Positions 17,853 to 28,275 are shown, counted from the first letter of the stretch. The stretch is DNA of 64,000 nucleotides from an uncultured Kineothrix sp. (GCA_910588855.1 CAJUSR010000004.1:184954-248953), one strand, 5' to 3'. Numbers and translations: made by a program. Notes: a model not told the origin generated them from the sequence alone.

Positions 17853-20210
17853 TTATACTTTGTGCATTTCTTGGAGGAGCATATTAGGCATACGAAGAAC
17901 GATTTCTTTTGAAAGAGAGTTTACATCCTGTACACCCTGCAAGTTAATGTCTCCAATATGGACAGAAATTTCTCGGTTCATGGTATGGTTGTTGTTGATT
18001 ACCTCCACCATCTTATCTACGGATTCTGCTGTTTTGAACATTGCATTGGTGGGCATAAGGAATGCATCCTTGTTTTTCTTGAAAAATTCGTCAAACTTTT
18101 TATGCAGCCAGTATTCCCTGTCGCTTGGGTTCAGCGGCCTTATTTCCGTTCCGCCAGCAAGCGTTATCGTCCCGTCATCGTATGCATTGCCAAGTTCTTT
18201 GCCCTTGTTTTCCATGATTCGCTTAGTCTGCTCTTCATTGAATATTACGGTATCTTTCGGCAAATCACTCATAACCGGCTCTGTCGTAAGTTCTGTTTTC
18301 CCATCTGGGTATACAGTGAGTTCAGCCTGCCCGTATTCTGAACGGAGCGCATTCTTTTCGTCATGGGGTAGCCCTTTGTATCCTGTTCCGTTGGCAAATG
18401 CATCCCCAACTGTGCCTTCCGCATGAGACGGTATAGTATTCCCAGATACGGAACCACCGACAGAATGAAGGGAAGAGGATGCTGTTTTTGCCAGTGCATT
18501 TAATGCGCTTGCGGCAGCTTCACATTTATCCTGTATGATCCTCGCCATTTCTGATACAAGTTCAATAATTTTATTACATATTGTCTGGATGGAATTGTCG
18601 CCGTCCGTTGCAAAGTCGTTGAATGCTTTCAGCCAAGGGTCTTCCAGCTTTGCGTCAACTGCATCCCCGCCTGTCTGCATAATATCTATAATGCTGCCAT
18701 CATTCCCGCCAGGTTCAGTGTTCCCGCTTTTGCTTCCTGCCCCCTTATCCCCTTTGCCTTCTTTGTTGTCGCCACCACCGCCACCTACGCCGATTATTTC
18801 AGCAAGCCGTGTCTGAAGATCCTCCCATGCTGGGATATATTCGTCATTGATGACAGCCATCTGCTTTTTAAAGTGGCTATTCCCTTTGTCCAACGCCGTT
18901 TCGAGGTTGCCCATTTGCTCGCCGATGGATGTAACCGCTTCATTGATGGCTGCTGCAAGCCCCATGAACCCTGTTCCAGCCGCCCCTCCCATGCCATCCC
19001 CGCTAGGCATTTCATCCCCATCCATGCCCGGTTCGGGGGTGCCTATAATGGAAGAGAAGTCTATGTTTTTAAATTCATTACATTTCGATTCGACTTCACC
19101 GAATGCCTGTGCGATATCCTTTAGCTTCTGCGCATAGCCTTCATCGCCGATTTCAGGGAACTCGATGCCATCAAGCAGCCCGATAAGCTCTGTGATTAGC
19201 GTCTTTAGGCTGCTAAGCTCCGTATTCAGCGGTGCAACGCTTTGCGTGGCTTTATCCACGTCCGTCTGCATCCCGGAGACAGCAGAAGATGCTTCGCCTG
19301 CGCTTGTGGAGAGGGCGCCTACGGATTCGCCTATGCCGTCAATGCTTTCCTCCAGCCCTCCCAATGCCACATCCCCAAGCCCATCAAACGCATCCTTGGT
19401 GGATTCAAGGTAGCTAATGGACTGTGTGCTGATACCGGAAAGCCTTGACAGCTGGTCTATGACGCCCTCATTCCCACGGCCCATGTCCGCAAGGATGCCG
19501 ATATATGCAGTTTTCAGCTTTTCAAATTCCTCCTGCGAGCCGCTTAGGAGCGCGTCCATGTTAATGCCGAGTTCAGAGAGTGCCGCCTCCATCTGTGCAT
19601 CCTCAAGCAGATCTGTCAATTCCTCGAACTGCGACTTGTAGTCCTCCATGCCCTTTATCATGGCATCATAGTGTGATTCTGTCTGTTTGATGAGGTTGTC
19701 GTAATATTTGTTTATCTGGTCTGCCTGCTTGTCAAGCAAGTCGATTTGTTCCTCCAATAAGCCTTTCTGGTCTTCGAGCAAGCCTATTTCCTTTTCGATT
19801 TTGGAGATGTCTATTTCCAGCCTTGCGTCTTCCACCTGCTGTTTGGCATCACGGATTCCAGACGTGTCGGCTCCATATACCATCTGCCCATCCTTATAGA
19901 CATTTGCGGTCTTCTGGTTCTGCATACGCTGCCATTCGTATTCCGCTTTCTGCAAATCAACGGCTTTTTTGCGTTCTGCATTGGCATCCTGCATTGCCTT
20001 GATTTCTTTTTCCTTGGCATCTATCTGCTTCTCAATGCCCTCTATCTCGTTTTCATACTGTTCCTTCTGCGCTTCGATTGCTTCCAGTCTGGCATCACGT
20101 TCCGCTTCAAGTGCTGAAACAGCTGCGTCCTTTTCATCGTTGATTACATCTATGCGTTTGTCGATCTGCTTCGTGATGTAGCTGAAGGCGGATTCGTAGA
20201 GGGATTTCAT
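17853..20210 (-). CDS. Tape measure protein, exon 4 (C-terminal)
   Basis: 785 residues joined in frame to exon 3 as ...EHQYLDG-MKSLYESAF..., a junction typical of this tape measure family. The first 250 residues are a long coiled coil rich in Glu/Lys/Gln; the remainder has Gly/Ser-rich linkers (GVGGGGGDNK) and a C-terminal ATP-independent globular end closing with LLQEMHKV. The exon is visibly GC-richer than exons 1-3 and most of the phage, with Gly/Ala-rich wording. An internal start (ATG at 20231) lies within the intron and is not expected to be used. Confidence 0.85.
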   Translation of the reverse strand: MKSLYESAFSYITKQIDKRIDVINDEKDAAVSALEAERDARLEAIEAQKEQYENEIEGIEKQIDAKEKEIKAMQDANAERKKAVDLQKAEYEWQRMQNQKTANVYKDGQMVYGADTSGIRDAKQQVEDARLEIDISKIEKEIGLLEDQKGLLEEQIDLLDKQADQINKYYDNLIKQTESHYDAMIKGMEDYKSQFEELTDLLEDAQMEAALSELGINMDALLSGSQEEFEKLKTAYIGILADMGRGNEGVIDQLSRLSGISTQSISYLESTKDAFDGLGDVALGGLEESIDGIGESVGALSTSAGEASSAVSGMQTDVDKATQSVAPLNTELSSLKTLITELIGLLDGIEFPEIGDEGYAQKLKDIAQAFGEVESKCNEFKNIDFSSIIGTPEPGMDGDEMPSGDGMGGAAGTGFMGLAAAINEAVTSIGEQMGNLETALDKGNSHFKKQMAVINDEYIPAWEDLQTRLAEIIGVGGGGGDNKEGKGDKGAGSKSGNTEPGGNDGSIIDIMQTGGDAVDAKLEDPWLKAFNDFATDGDNSIQTICNKIIELVSEMARIIQDKCEAAASALNALAKTASSSLHSVGGSVSGNTIPSHAEGTVGDAFANGTGYKGLPHDEKNALRSEYGQAELTVYPDGKTELTTEPVMSDLPKDTVIFNEEQTKRIMENKGKELGNAYDDGTITLAGGTEIRPLNPSDREYWLHKKFDEFFKKNKDAFLMPTNAMFKTAESVDKMVEVINNNHTMNREISVHIGDINLQGVQDVNSLSKEIVLRMPNMLLQEMHKV

Positions 20211-21587
20211 CAAATCTGTTACTTTCACCATGACTGGCTACTGACCACATTAAATTTTATATGGCGGTTAGTCATTTCTGGCTAACTCTCACATTTCTTT
20301 TTATTTGGGATTATTGTGTGAGTTCGGACTGGATCTTCACCCTTCCTAATAGGGTAGGGGAGTAACGGAACTCCGTATGTTGCCATACAGGGTATTACAG
20401 TCTCTACGGATTCTGGTTTTAGATTATTGATTTTGTAACATTAATATTGTATAATTACAAATATTTAACTTATTCCTGTTTCTGTATAGTAAATCATTTT
20501 ATAATTATAATCTTTTCTAATTTTATTATTATATTTTATAATTTCATTTTCTAATATTTTTTTCTTTTTTTCAATTTCTGTTATTAGCTGAAGAAGCAAT
20601 AAATAATTTTGGTATAACATGTTTTATCCTTTCGGGAGTGTAATATTATGAATCATGGTGGATTTATTGATTTAGTTAAACGCTATTCAATGCAAATTGG
20701 ATTTGATTTCAGTCTAATAAAATGTATACAAATAAACATATATGATAAATTTGAAGAATGGCATGGTAAAGTAAATCCTATAATTATGGATGAAGAATTA
20801 TATATTGAATTATCAATACATAAAAAGGTAATAGATAATTTTAATACTGATAATCAAAATAAACAACAAATATCACAGTCAATTATTAAACATGAATTAT
20901 TCCATTGCAAAGAGATATCTATTACATCCACATATATTGACTGGCACAAAGCATATTTTCACGAGCCAATAACTACAACAAAACTATTATTATTTGATAC
21001 AGCCATTAAACAATGGAGTGAATATTATGCTTATTATAATTCAGCAAAATTATATAAGCGCGATATAAACTTGCTTAATCGCATATCATCTTCAGATGCT
21101 TCATTAACAGTCATGCATAATAAACTAATAGAGGGATTTAGAGATATACAAATGCCATTTTCCTTTATAACTGATATAATCAGTTTTATACATATATGCA
21201 TCATCTTTTCTGCCTATTATAATTCAACTAATGATAAAAAATATCATAAAGAATTGGCTTATATAGAACATTCTTCATTATATAAAAAGTATTATCCATA
21301 TATAAAAGATTTATCTTATGTTATGAATACTTTGTATACATCATATCCCAAATGGATTTCTGAATCAGCCATGATCGAAGTGGGATATAAACTGTTTAGT
21401 TTTATAAAAATAAATGGTATTACTTATTCAACAAATGATTTATCAGATAATTTTATATTTATAAAAACTGATACTTAAAATTTTATCTAAAACTAGTCTT
21501 TCCACGGTCTTGTCCGTCCCATCGGATTTTAACCGTTATAGTTACTTTTCATTATGCTGCATTACTGCAACAGATGGCATGTAATCC
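20211..21587 (-). ncRNA. Group I intron 3 in the tape measure gene
   Basis: The 5' exon ends GATGGU and pairs with GCCAUC nine bases into the intron (P1, six pairs, last one U.G at the splice site). The bases just 5' of that guide, UUACAU, can pair five of six with the 3' exon AUGAAA (P10). The intron ends in G (20211). The core has P7 strands GACUG (in GUAGAGACUGUAA) and CAGUC (in AGAUCCAGUCCGAACUC). Removing 1,377 nt restores a continuous frame, D-G-M-K-S-L. Its 3' end is nearly identical to that of intron 1. Confidence 0.88.
20648..21478 (+). CDS. HExxH metallopeptidase-like protein antisense in intron 3
   Basis: 276 residues, opposite to the intron and to the late operon. ATG at 20648 follows GGGAG by eight bases. 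The central motif IIKHELFHCKEI matches a zinc-protease HExxH site (His, Glu, His at about residues 83-87), and EYYAYYNSAKL about 40 residues later could hold the third ligand Glu, as in gluzincins. Very AT-rich. It replaces the homing endonuclease normally found in such introns. Substrate and role unknown; it might be a regulator-cleaving ImmA-like protein, but no HTH partner is adjacent. Confidence 0.65.
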   Translation: MNHGGFIDLVKRYSMQIGFDFSLIKCIQINIYDKFEEWHGKVNPIIMDEELYIELSIHKKVIDNFNTDNQNKQQISQSIIKHELFHCKEISITSTYIDWHKAYFHEPITTTKLLLFDTAIKQWSEYYAYYNSAKLYKRDINLLNRISSSDASLTVMHNKLIEGFRDIQMPFSFITDIISFIHICIIFSAYYNSTNDKKYHKELAYIEHSSLYKKYYPYIKDLSYVMNTLYTSYPKWISESAMIEVGYKLFSFIKINGITYSTNDLSDNFIFIKTDT

Positions 21588-24305
21588 ACCATCAAGGTAT
21601 TGATGCTCATACTTTTCAAACTCTTTCAGGTATTTCTTCTTTTGGTTGAAATACTTGAGATAGAGCCTGCGGAGGGCATCCAAGTATTGTTTTTCCGTGA
21701 TTTTTCCGCGGTCTTTCAGGTCATCAAGGTCTTTTAATTCCTTTTCAAATGCTTCAAGATAAGTATCAGCCGCTTCCTTGCCGGCACTTCCTGCTGCTTT
21801 GGAACCACCTCCCATAAATCCTGAGAAATCACCGCTAAAATTGTTTAGTAAGGCATTCCATACTTCGTTGTTTTTGTCTAATACCCCTTGTATTTCTTCT
21901 TCTGAAACTCCGGCTTCTTCTGCTTTCGCAACAGCATTAGAAATAGCAGCAGACGTATTGCGGTTAATAGCGGCAGTTTCAGCATCGAGTTTTTCAACAG
22001 CATTGTTAGATGCAGATGCATTATTGTTTGTTGCTTCTTCTGCTTTCTGTTTAGCAAGTTCCTCTATCTCCGCTGCGGCGGCATTGATCAGCTTCGCTTT
22101 GAGTTCCATTAATTGAACCGCTACCAGATTTTCATAAGCTGCTTGATTAATGGCAAGCTGCCCATTCTCAACTTCCAACATAGCAATCAGGTTTTCATCC
22201 GCTGTAAGCAATGATTGAAGGCTATCAAGGCTTATGTATCCTGTTTCATTATATGATTCTATGACGCTTGTTAATGTCTGGTAAGATGATTGCAGATTAT
22301 CAATCTGTGCGTTCATTCCTGCAAATTCTGCTTCTGCCTCATATGCTTGTTGGATCATGTCTGAAAGCATTTTTCTAAAATCACTGTTTATATCAATTCC
22401 TGCACCAGATAAAATGCTATTCGCATACTTCCTAGAAACGCACTGTATTGCATCCCCTAATACTTCCAATGAATCTGCTTGGTTATTGATAAATTCCCAA
22501 TCAAGTTCACCGTTCATATCTGATACTGCTTGGTTTATAGTCTGGATGGAGCTTAATAGTTCCGATGAGGAATAATTCCCTGATAAGAGGGTAGTGTATG
22601 CGTCCGATGCTGATTTGATTGATGCCTGGAACTTGTCTAAGGATTCCTGAGAAGAGTCAAGTTTACTTGAAAATGTAACAGGTTCTTCAATTTTTTTACT
22701 AGAATCAAGTTTCTCTTGGATATTTGCAATCCAGTCTTGTGCAGTCCATAATTCGGTTTCACCATTCACATATTTTGCTTTTATAGATGCAAAGACTTCT
22801 AACGCATCATTTTCATATAATCCTAACTCCTTTAGCTGCTTGTCTAATTCTACAGCCCAAGGAGCATGACTGCCTTCCTCAAACCCCATTGCATCCTGCA
22901 TTTGCCGCTTCAATTCATCGTATTTGATGGCATCTGGGTTTGCGAGGTTCATGATGTACTGATAAAGTTCCTGTGCTGATATGCCAGCCTCATCTAAATA
23001 CTGTTTTAATTCTGGAAATTTGGATGTAATAAGTCCAACAGAAAGCGAACCTTCTTTCCCTAGTTCTAACAGTTCATCTTTTGCATTTTTGAAATCAACT
23101 TTATCAAGGGTCACAGAAATGATATTTTCATGTGATTTTGCTGTGCCGTTCATCAACTCATCATATGACTGATATATCGAATCAAGGCGTTCCAAAATCC
23201 CATCGTCTATGCCTTCCACCAAAGAATCATCCGTTTCCATAAAATCAGCAATGGATGATTCCACAAATTCTTGGTAGTTGGACAATTCCGTTTCCATTCT
23301 GTTAATATTGCCTTTGAGATTAAGCCAATCAGAATTGTTATTATAATTCGGGTCAGTATCTTCAATTTCCTCTAACTGCTTCTGCAAATCCTTAAGGGAT
23401 TGTTTCATTTCTGGGATTTTTGCCAGCTTCTTTTCAACAGCATCAATGAGAGAATAGTTGTTGGAATCGGATACATACATCTGTCCATTTTCACCAGCAG
23501 AATATTCCACATGGTTTGTTTTAGTATTAAAATATTTTACTGCCTTGTCATTAGCTTCCTTACCCTGTGTCTTTGCAAGTTCTTCCTTAATCCTTAATTC
23601 TCGCTCTAGTTCTTCATTTGTTTCTTTGAGTTTGGCGAGTTCTTCTGATTCTACAAGGGATAAGTTTTCTTTTGCATTAAGTTCATCAATCCTGTTCTGT
23701 GTCGTCTGGAGGGATGAATTAATCTGCTCAATTTCTGATTTTGTCTGGTCAAGTGCTTCTTTTGCTTTTTCAGTAGCTTCTTTTGCACGGTTTCCTGCAT
23801 TCTCAAACCATTTAGATAATTTGATTACGCCTGTTGTTACTAATCCTAATATGCTTGCTATTGCGATTAATGGGTGGGCAAGCATGGATGCTTTTAATTT
23901 TGCGTAAGCTACTTTAAGCAGATTAGTAATTGACAAGTTCGCCTTTTTGGCTGCTGTGTTTGCTGTGGTGGCAGTAGTGTCGGCTTCTGTACCTCCGATT
24001 GACAACCATTGTTTTGCAAGAGCATCTTCTTCGGAAAGGGTCTGCTTTTTTGTTGCTACGGTATTGGCAATAGTGGCTGTTGTGTTTGCTTGTTTTGACA
24101 GAGCAGATTCTATATCCAATTTAGATACTTTATTACTTTGCAAAGAATAAATTATTTGAGCCTTGGAACAATTTGCAAGCTCCATCCTATAAACTGCTTG
24201 TTCAACACTTAATCCCTTTACAGCATTTGCAATTTCATCAATATTTCCCTTAGCATTTTTTATACTAGTAACATCTACACTTATCTTATATATATCTTTC
24301 AGTGT
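21588..24305 (-). CDS. Tape measure protein, exon 3
   Basis: 906 codons exactly, starting T-L-K-D-I-Y-K at the 3' splice site of intron 2 and ending ...EHQYLDG at intron 3. Only from 24185 does it have an ATG, so on its own it would look like a truncated protein beginning MELANC. It holds long coiled coils and a hydrophobic pair of segments around SMLAHPLIAIASILGLVTTGVIKLS, which is typical for the membrane-active part of tape measure proteins. About one third of the full 2,800-residue product. Confidence 0.85.
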
Positions 24306-24387
24306 CGGGCAATAATTAGTGGTGGATAATTATTGAAATATAGAAAATATAGATATATAATATATAAAAAAATGAGAGGTTTGTTAT

Positions 24388-24732
24388 ATGTATAAATTGC
24401 ACAATGAACCATGTAAAATATGTGGTTCTAAAAAAAACTATTATATGGAAAGCGAAGGTAGGAAATCTTTATTTTGTGAAGATTGTAATCATTACGAAGA
24501 CATCTATGTTAGTGACGAGCTTAAACAATATTGGGAAGAACAATCGGAAACAGAAGAGCAAGAAAAATTACAGCAAGCTAAATTTATCCCCAAATGTCCA
24601 ATATGTCAATCAACAGATTTGTCTAAAATTACATCAACTAAAAAAGTTATGAAGATAGCTGCTTTTGGTATTTTTGGAATGTGTGACAATGGTAAAACTT
24701 ATAGGTGTAATAATTGTGGGAGTAAGTTTTAA
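24388..24732 (+). CDS. Two-zinc-ribbon small protein
   Basis: 114 residues, rightward, inside intron 2 near its 3' end. An N-terminal ribbon (CKICGSKKNYY...CEDC, residues 9-31) and a C-terminal ribbon (CPICQSTDLSKI...CNNCGSKF, residues 69-112) flank an acidic helix. The wording of the second half (VMKIAAFGIFGMCDNGKTYRCNNC) resembles small membrane-near zinc-ribbon proteins common in Firmicutes. GAGAGG precedes the ATG. Function unknown. Confidence 0.65.
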   Translation: MYKLHNEPCKICGSKKNYYMESEGRKSLFCEDCNHYEDIYVSDELKQYWEEQSETEEQEKLQQAKFIPKCPICQSTDLSKITSTKKVMKIAAFGIFGMCDNGKTYRCNNCGSKF

Positions 24733-24777
24733 ATAGCTTATCACATCCTTTCAATAAATTGTAATAGAAGAATGGTA

Positions 24778-24812
24778 GAAGAACTGTTTTAAATTTACAG
24801 TTCTTCTTTTTT
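24778..24812 (+). terminator. Terminator after the zinc-ribbon gene
   Basis: GAAGAACTG and CAGTTCTTC form a nine-bp perfect stem followed by TTTTTTC on the plus strand. It lies 45 bases after the stop of the rightward zinc-ribbon gene and can shield the intron end from that transcript. Confidence 0.75.
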
Positions 24813-24936
24813 CAATAAAACGAAAAAAGGTATATATGAACCATATATACCATAAAAGATGACTTTTTCAATTAATCGTTTAAAAAATTGCTCATTTAAG
24901 AGTTCGTTCTTAAATTAACTTAATTATAAAGTATTA

Positions 24937-25485
24937 TTATTTATCTGTCAATATCAAGTTTTGAAATTTTTGCAAAATATCTTTTCTGTCGGTTATTACA
25001 TCATAGTAATTAGGATGAACACTTCTACATACACGCATTATATCTATAGAACGCATGTCAGTAAATTGTAACCGACTTTTCCCAGTAGGAGTCTTGTCAA
25101 TAATATCCATTTCATATAATGGATTACATTTCCCTGAATCGGATTTTATAGATGTTGTTGGTATAATAAGGTATTTTGTACCATAATCTTTTAAAATATA
25201 GCACCAATGATCATCGTAAGTTTCTTTAGGATATCCTCTTCTAAGGTTAATATATGCAATTTGACCTTCTTTCGGTCTTTCAGATGGTGGTAAATTATAT
25301 ATCACTTCAGATGGATTTTGACCATCTTTGACAATTTTATTGTGAAAATATGATAGTTCAAATAACCATTTATCAATTTCGTCAACTAATTTACAAGGAT
25401 TATCATAATGCTGCAAACCTTTTATTGTCTTTTTAATATATCCTATTTTAGTGTCAATAATTTTCTTTTCATCATCTGACAACAT
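24937..25485 (-). CDS. PemK/MazF-like protein
   Basis: 182 residues from ATG 25485 (GGTGG upstream); TTG 25500 is also possible. An N-terminal helical section (1-60) precedes a PemK/MazF-type barrel: PKEGQIAYINLRRGYPKE, HWCYILKDYGTKYLIIPTTS, and a C-terminal MRSIDIMRVCRSVHPN. Such proteins are usually ribosome-independent RNases in type II toxin systems or restriction-like defence. No antitoxin gene is adjacent; the upstream neighbour is the DUF262/Schlafen protein in the same direction, 135 bases away, so both probably form one operon. Confidence 0.7.
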   Translation of the reverse strand: MLSDDEKKIIDTKIGYIKKTIKGLQHYDNPCKLVDEIDKWLFELSYFHNKIVKDGQNPSEVIYNLPPSERPKEGQIAYINLRRGYPKETYDDHWCYILKDYGTKYLIIPTTSIKSDSGKCNPLYEMDIIDKTPTGKSRLQFTDMRSIDIMRVCRSVHPNYYDVITDRKDILQKFQNLILTDK

Positions 25486-25619
25486 TAGTATATCCACCAA
25501 TCTTTAATATTATAAGATTTATTATATAACAAATTTCTCCTAAATTCTACAGGAACATATGTTTATATATTTGATTAGATAATATGAAAATTGAATTTAA
25601 GACAATTTTATGTTATATA

Positions 25620-27389
25620 CTATATTTTTATTGTTTCGTTTCCTTGTCGTACCCATTTAATTCCGTCATATAAACTGATTTCTCCAACATTCTTACTTCT
25701 GATAAGAACTAATTCGACATCATAGTAATCAATAATATCAAGATTTCCCAAAACATAATCTTTCAATTTTTTACTTATTGGTTCTGCTGATAGAAGTTTT
25801 CTTATTGTTTTTAAATATTCGTCAGAGTTATTTGTTATTGTCTGGTGGAACAATTTGTTGGCTTCACATGTTATACCTGGTATATAATGTTGATTTGAAA
25901 TATTTGCAGATTCTTTATATTCATTATACCAAGATATATAAGACTCTCTGCTATTTGCAATCCCAATAAGAATGTATCCTTCTTTATCTCGTCCATTATT
26001 GGTATTAGCCATAGCAACCAAAGTTCTTGCAATTCGATGAATACAATCCATATTTATTTCAGAAGAACTAAAATCAGAAATACCTATTTTAAATTCTGTC
26101 ATTTGCTGCTCAATTTTTGAATAATTGAGTCGTTTATTAATATCTACAGTTATTTCATCATCTTTTTTCACAATTACTTTTGAAAAACACGGTTTTAAAA
26201 TTTTATACAAATTTTTTACAGCTAAGTCAAACTTATCATAATCTATTTTTCCCACATTTATAAAACCATCAAAAAGAGTTTTAGCTTCTTTTATACATTC
26301 TGCAACCATTGAGTAATCTGTTATGACATACCCTTCGGCAATTAACTTATATAAAGACAAAAATAAGATTTTAAAACATTCATCTTTATTTTTTGTATTC
26401 TTTCTTTCAAAGATATATGAAGAAAAATCTGACTGAACAGAATCAAAAATCATATCAAAAACATCAAAAACTTTTTTAAAACTTTCTTCTAAAACAATTT
26501 TTCCTATTTTTAAAACTTTATCTTCAATCAATTTATTTTGTTTAGAATCTTTTTCGTATAATTTATCTAAACTATCTTTGCTCTTTTTAAATTTCCCCAA
26601 TAGCACCAAAGCCAATAAAGTTTCTATAATTTCTTCATCTTTTGATTCCTTTATATTCTGTGCATTTATTAAATCATGTCTTCTCCAAAAAACAGTATCT
26701 AAATCAACACCATATCCATACTTTTTGTAGCCAACACTAATTTGTGGCATTTCACACAAACGGATACGATCGTCATATGTATTATCCATACGTATATCAC
26801 TTGCGATACGCCGTACTAAATCAGAAAATTCCCCAGTAGCCATTGATTGTCTTAAATCATGATAAGATATTTTCCTGCCAGTAGAATTTATCCTTGTAAA
26901 AATAAGTTCAATTGTTTCTTTATTTTGCCCTGTAATTATTGCTGGTAACTGATAACGACAAAATTCTTGACAAGTATCTTTTGGAAGTAGTGTTTCGTGC
27001 GGTGTCAATTTCCCATCCATTATTAACTGAAAAGTTTCATTATATGAATTGGGATCAAAATAGCACATTTTATCTTTATACATTACGCTGAATTCACCCA
27101 AAACAAAAGATATAATTGCATTTAACCTTTGCATACCATCAACTATTTCAAGAACGGTAAAATCATCATCTTCCTTTAAGTCATATTGTGCAATAAGAAC
27201 AGCCGGCAAGGGAATCTTTTTTAACATTGAATCTATTAATAACCGTTTTTCATTAATTCCCCATACTAATTTTCTTTGGTATCTTCTGTTTACGTAAAAT
27301 TTATCTTTAAGATAATTTATAAAAATTTCATTCACCGTATATTTATCAACTCTTAAATCTTCACTCACAGTTCTTTTCTCCCAATTCAT
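25620..27389 (-). CDS. DUF262 protein fused to a Schlafen/AlbA_2-like domain
   Basis: 589 residues. The N-terminal DUF262 domain (GmrS-like) has VNRRYQRKLVWGINEKRLLIDSMLKKIPLPAVLI and the key DGMQR motif (TVLEIVDGMQRLNAI, about residue 83), which corresponds to the DGQQR nucleotide-using site. The C-terminal part has IARTLVAMANTNNGRDKEGYILIGIANS and ends VELVLIRSKNVGEISLYDGIKWVRQGN, the pattern of AlbA_2/Schlafen ATP-binding domains. GmrSD/DUF262 proteins are known in modification-dependent restriction. ATG has AAGGAGG upstream. Divergent from the repressor across a palindrome-rich 191-base gap, so it is likely repressor-controlled. Confidence 0.75.
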   Translation of the reverse strand: MNWEKRTVSEDLRVDKYTVNEIFINYLKDKFYVNRRYQRKLVWGINEKRLLIDSMLKKIPLPAVLIAQYDLKEDDDFTVLEIVDGMQRLNAIISFVLGEFSVMYKDKMCYFDPNSYNETFQLIMDGKLTPHETLLPKDTCQEFCRYQLPAIITGQNKETIELIFTRINSTGRKISYHDLRQSMATGEFSDLVRRIASDIRMDNTYDDRIRLCEMPQISVGYKKYGYGVDLDTVFWRRHDLINAQNIKESKDEEIIETLLALVLLGKFKKSKDSLDKLYEKDSKQNKLIEDKVLKIGKIVLEESFKKVFDVFDMIFDSVQSDFSSYIFERKNTKNKDECFKILFLSLYKLIAEGYVITDYSMVAECIKEAKTLFDGFINVGKIDYDKFDLAVKNLYKILKPCFSKVIVKKDDEITVDINKRLNYSKIEQQMTEFKIGISDFSSSEINMDCIHRIARTLVAMANTNNGRDKEGYILIGIANSRESYISWYNEYKESANISNQHYIPGITCEANKLFHQTITNNSDEYLKTIRKLLSAEPISKKLKDYVLGNLDIIDYYDVELVLIRSKNVGEISLYDGIKWVRQGNETIKI

Positions 27390-27471
27390 AAGTATTTAAA
27401 ACCTCCTTAATTCTACCATTATTTACCAATTATAACAACATAAACATTTGTTTTTATTCAACTAATTAAAA

Positions 27472-27512
27472 GAACAAATGTTCGATATCTATTATAACTC
27501 GAATAATCGAGT
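27472..27512. promoter_or_regulatory. Operator palindromes between repressor and DUF262 gene
   Basis: GAACAAATGTTC (27472-27483) is a perfect match to the Gram-positive LexA/SOS box core GAACnnnnGTTC. ACTCGAATAATCGAGT (27497-27512) is a 16-base palindrome of a different type, 13 bases later. Both lie in the divergent promoter region. One may be bound by host LexA and the other by the adjacent repressor (inference). Confidence 0.6.
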
Positions 27513-27580
27513 ATTGCAACATCTATTTATATTTTCTACATTCTATGCTAAAATTATTGCCATAAGGACGGTAATCTATA

Positions 27581-28237
27581 ATGATACAGTGGAACAATTT
27601 ACAAAAACTATTAAATGAACCTGGAAGGAAAACAAAACTTTCAAAGGCAACAGGAATATCCACTGGCAATATAAGCGATTGGTTTAATCCTGATAAGCCA
27701 GCGCAACCAAGTGCAGATGCTCTTGTTAAGTTATCGAAAGCTCTTGACTGTTCGGTAGATTATTTACTTGGACTTACGGATGTTGAGAAAAGTGAAATTG
27801 AACCAACAAAAATCTATCGTTTCCCTGTATTTTATCAAAGTGCCGCTGCCGGAGTAGGGCGGTTGGATGTAAGTAATGGCTATTACATGGAAAATTTTAC
27901 GGTCGATAATCTTCCAAACGAAGCTGTGTTTATTATAGAAATAGCAGGAGAGATTATGTATGATGAAAAAACTGATTATTTGATTCATACTGGCTCAAAA
28001 GTTTTAATTGATCCTCAAATATTTAAATACAACTTAGATGAAAAAATTGTGATTGCAAATTTCAAAGGAAAAATAATATGCAAGAGATATATTGTAAAAG
28101 ATACTTACATTTTGTTTCAATCTGACAATGATGAGTTTAAAGGTGAAAATCGAAAGTCAACTGACGATTCCAACCATAAAATTATAGGTGTTGTACTTGG
28201 TGTTATTGAAAATGAAAAGTTTATAAAGGTGAAATAG
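27581..28237 (+). CDS. CI/LexA-like repressor with S24-type C-terminal domain
   Basis: 218 residues. Residues 8-65 are an XRE helix-turn-helix (LSKATGISTGNISDWFN, ALDCSVDYLLGL). Residues 78-218 have the S24/LexA autoprotease shape with the cleavage-type Ala90-Gly91 in QSAAAGVG and the lysine region IICKRYIV (Lys168). However, the usual GDSM nucleophile motif reads G-E-I-M (123-126), so the catalytic serine is missing. It sits inside intron 2, antisense to the tape measure gene, and is the only clear lysogeny-type repressor in the window. Confidence 0.8.
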   Translation: MIQWNNLQKLLNEPGRKTKLSKATGISTGNISDWFNPDKPAQPSADALVKLSKALDCSVDYLLGLTDVEKSEIEPTKIYRFPVFYQSAAAGVGRLDVSNGYYMENFTVDNLPNEAVFIIEIAGEIMYDEKTDYLIHTGSKVLIDPQIFKYNLDEKIVIANFKGKIICKRYIVKDTYILFQSDNDEFKGENRKSTDDSNHKIIGVVLGVIENEKFIKVK

Positions 28238-28275
28238 GGGATGATTTATTGTAATTGTGGATATATATAGCAACT

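Noticed and set aside
17860..19900. Several long rightward open frames opposite tape measure exon 4
   Set aside because: They mirror the GC-rich coding strand, lack ribosome sites and have low-complexity Ser/Pro wording.
24937..25485. Classic MazEF toxin-antitoxin pair
   Set aside because: No small antitoxin gene precedes the PemK-like gene; its neighbour is the large DUF262/Schlafen protein.
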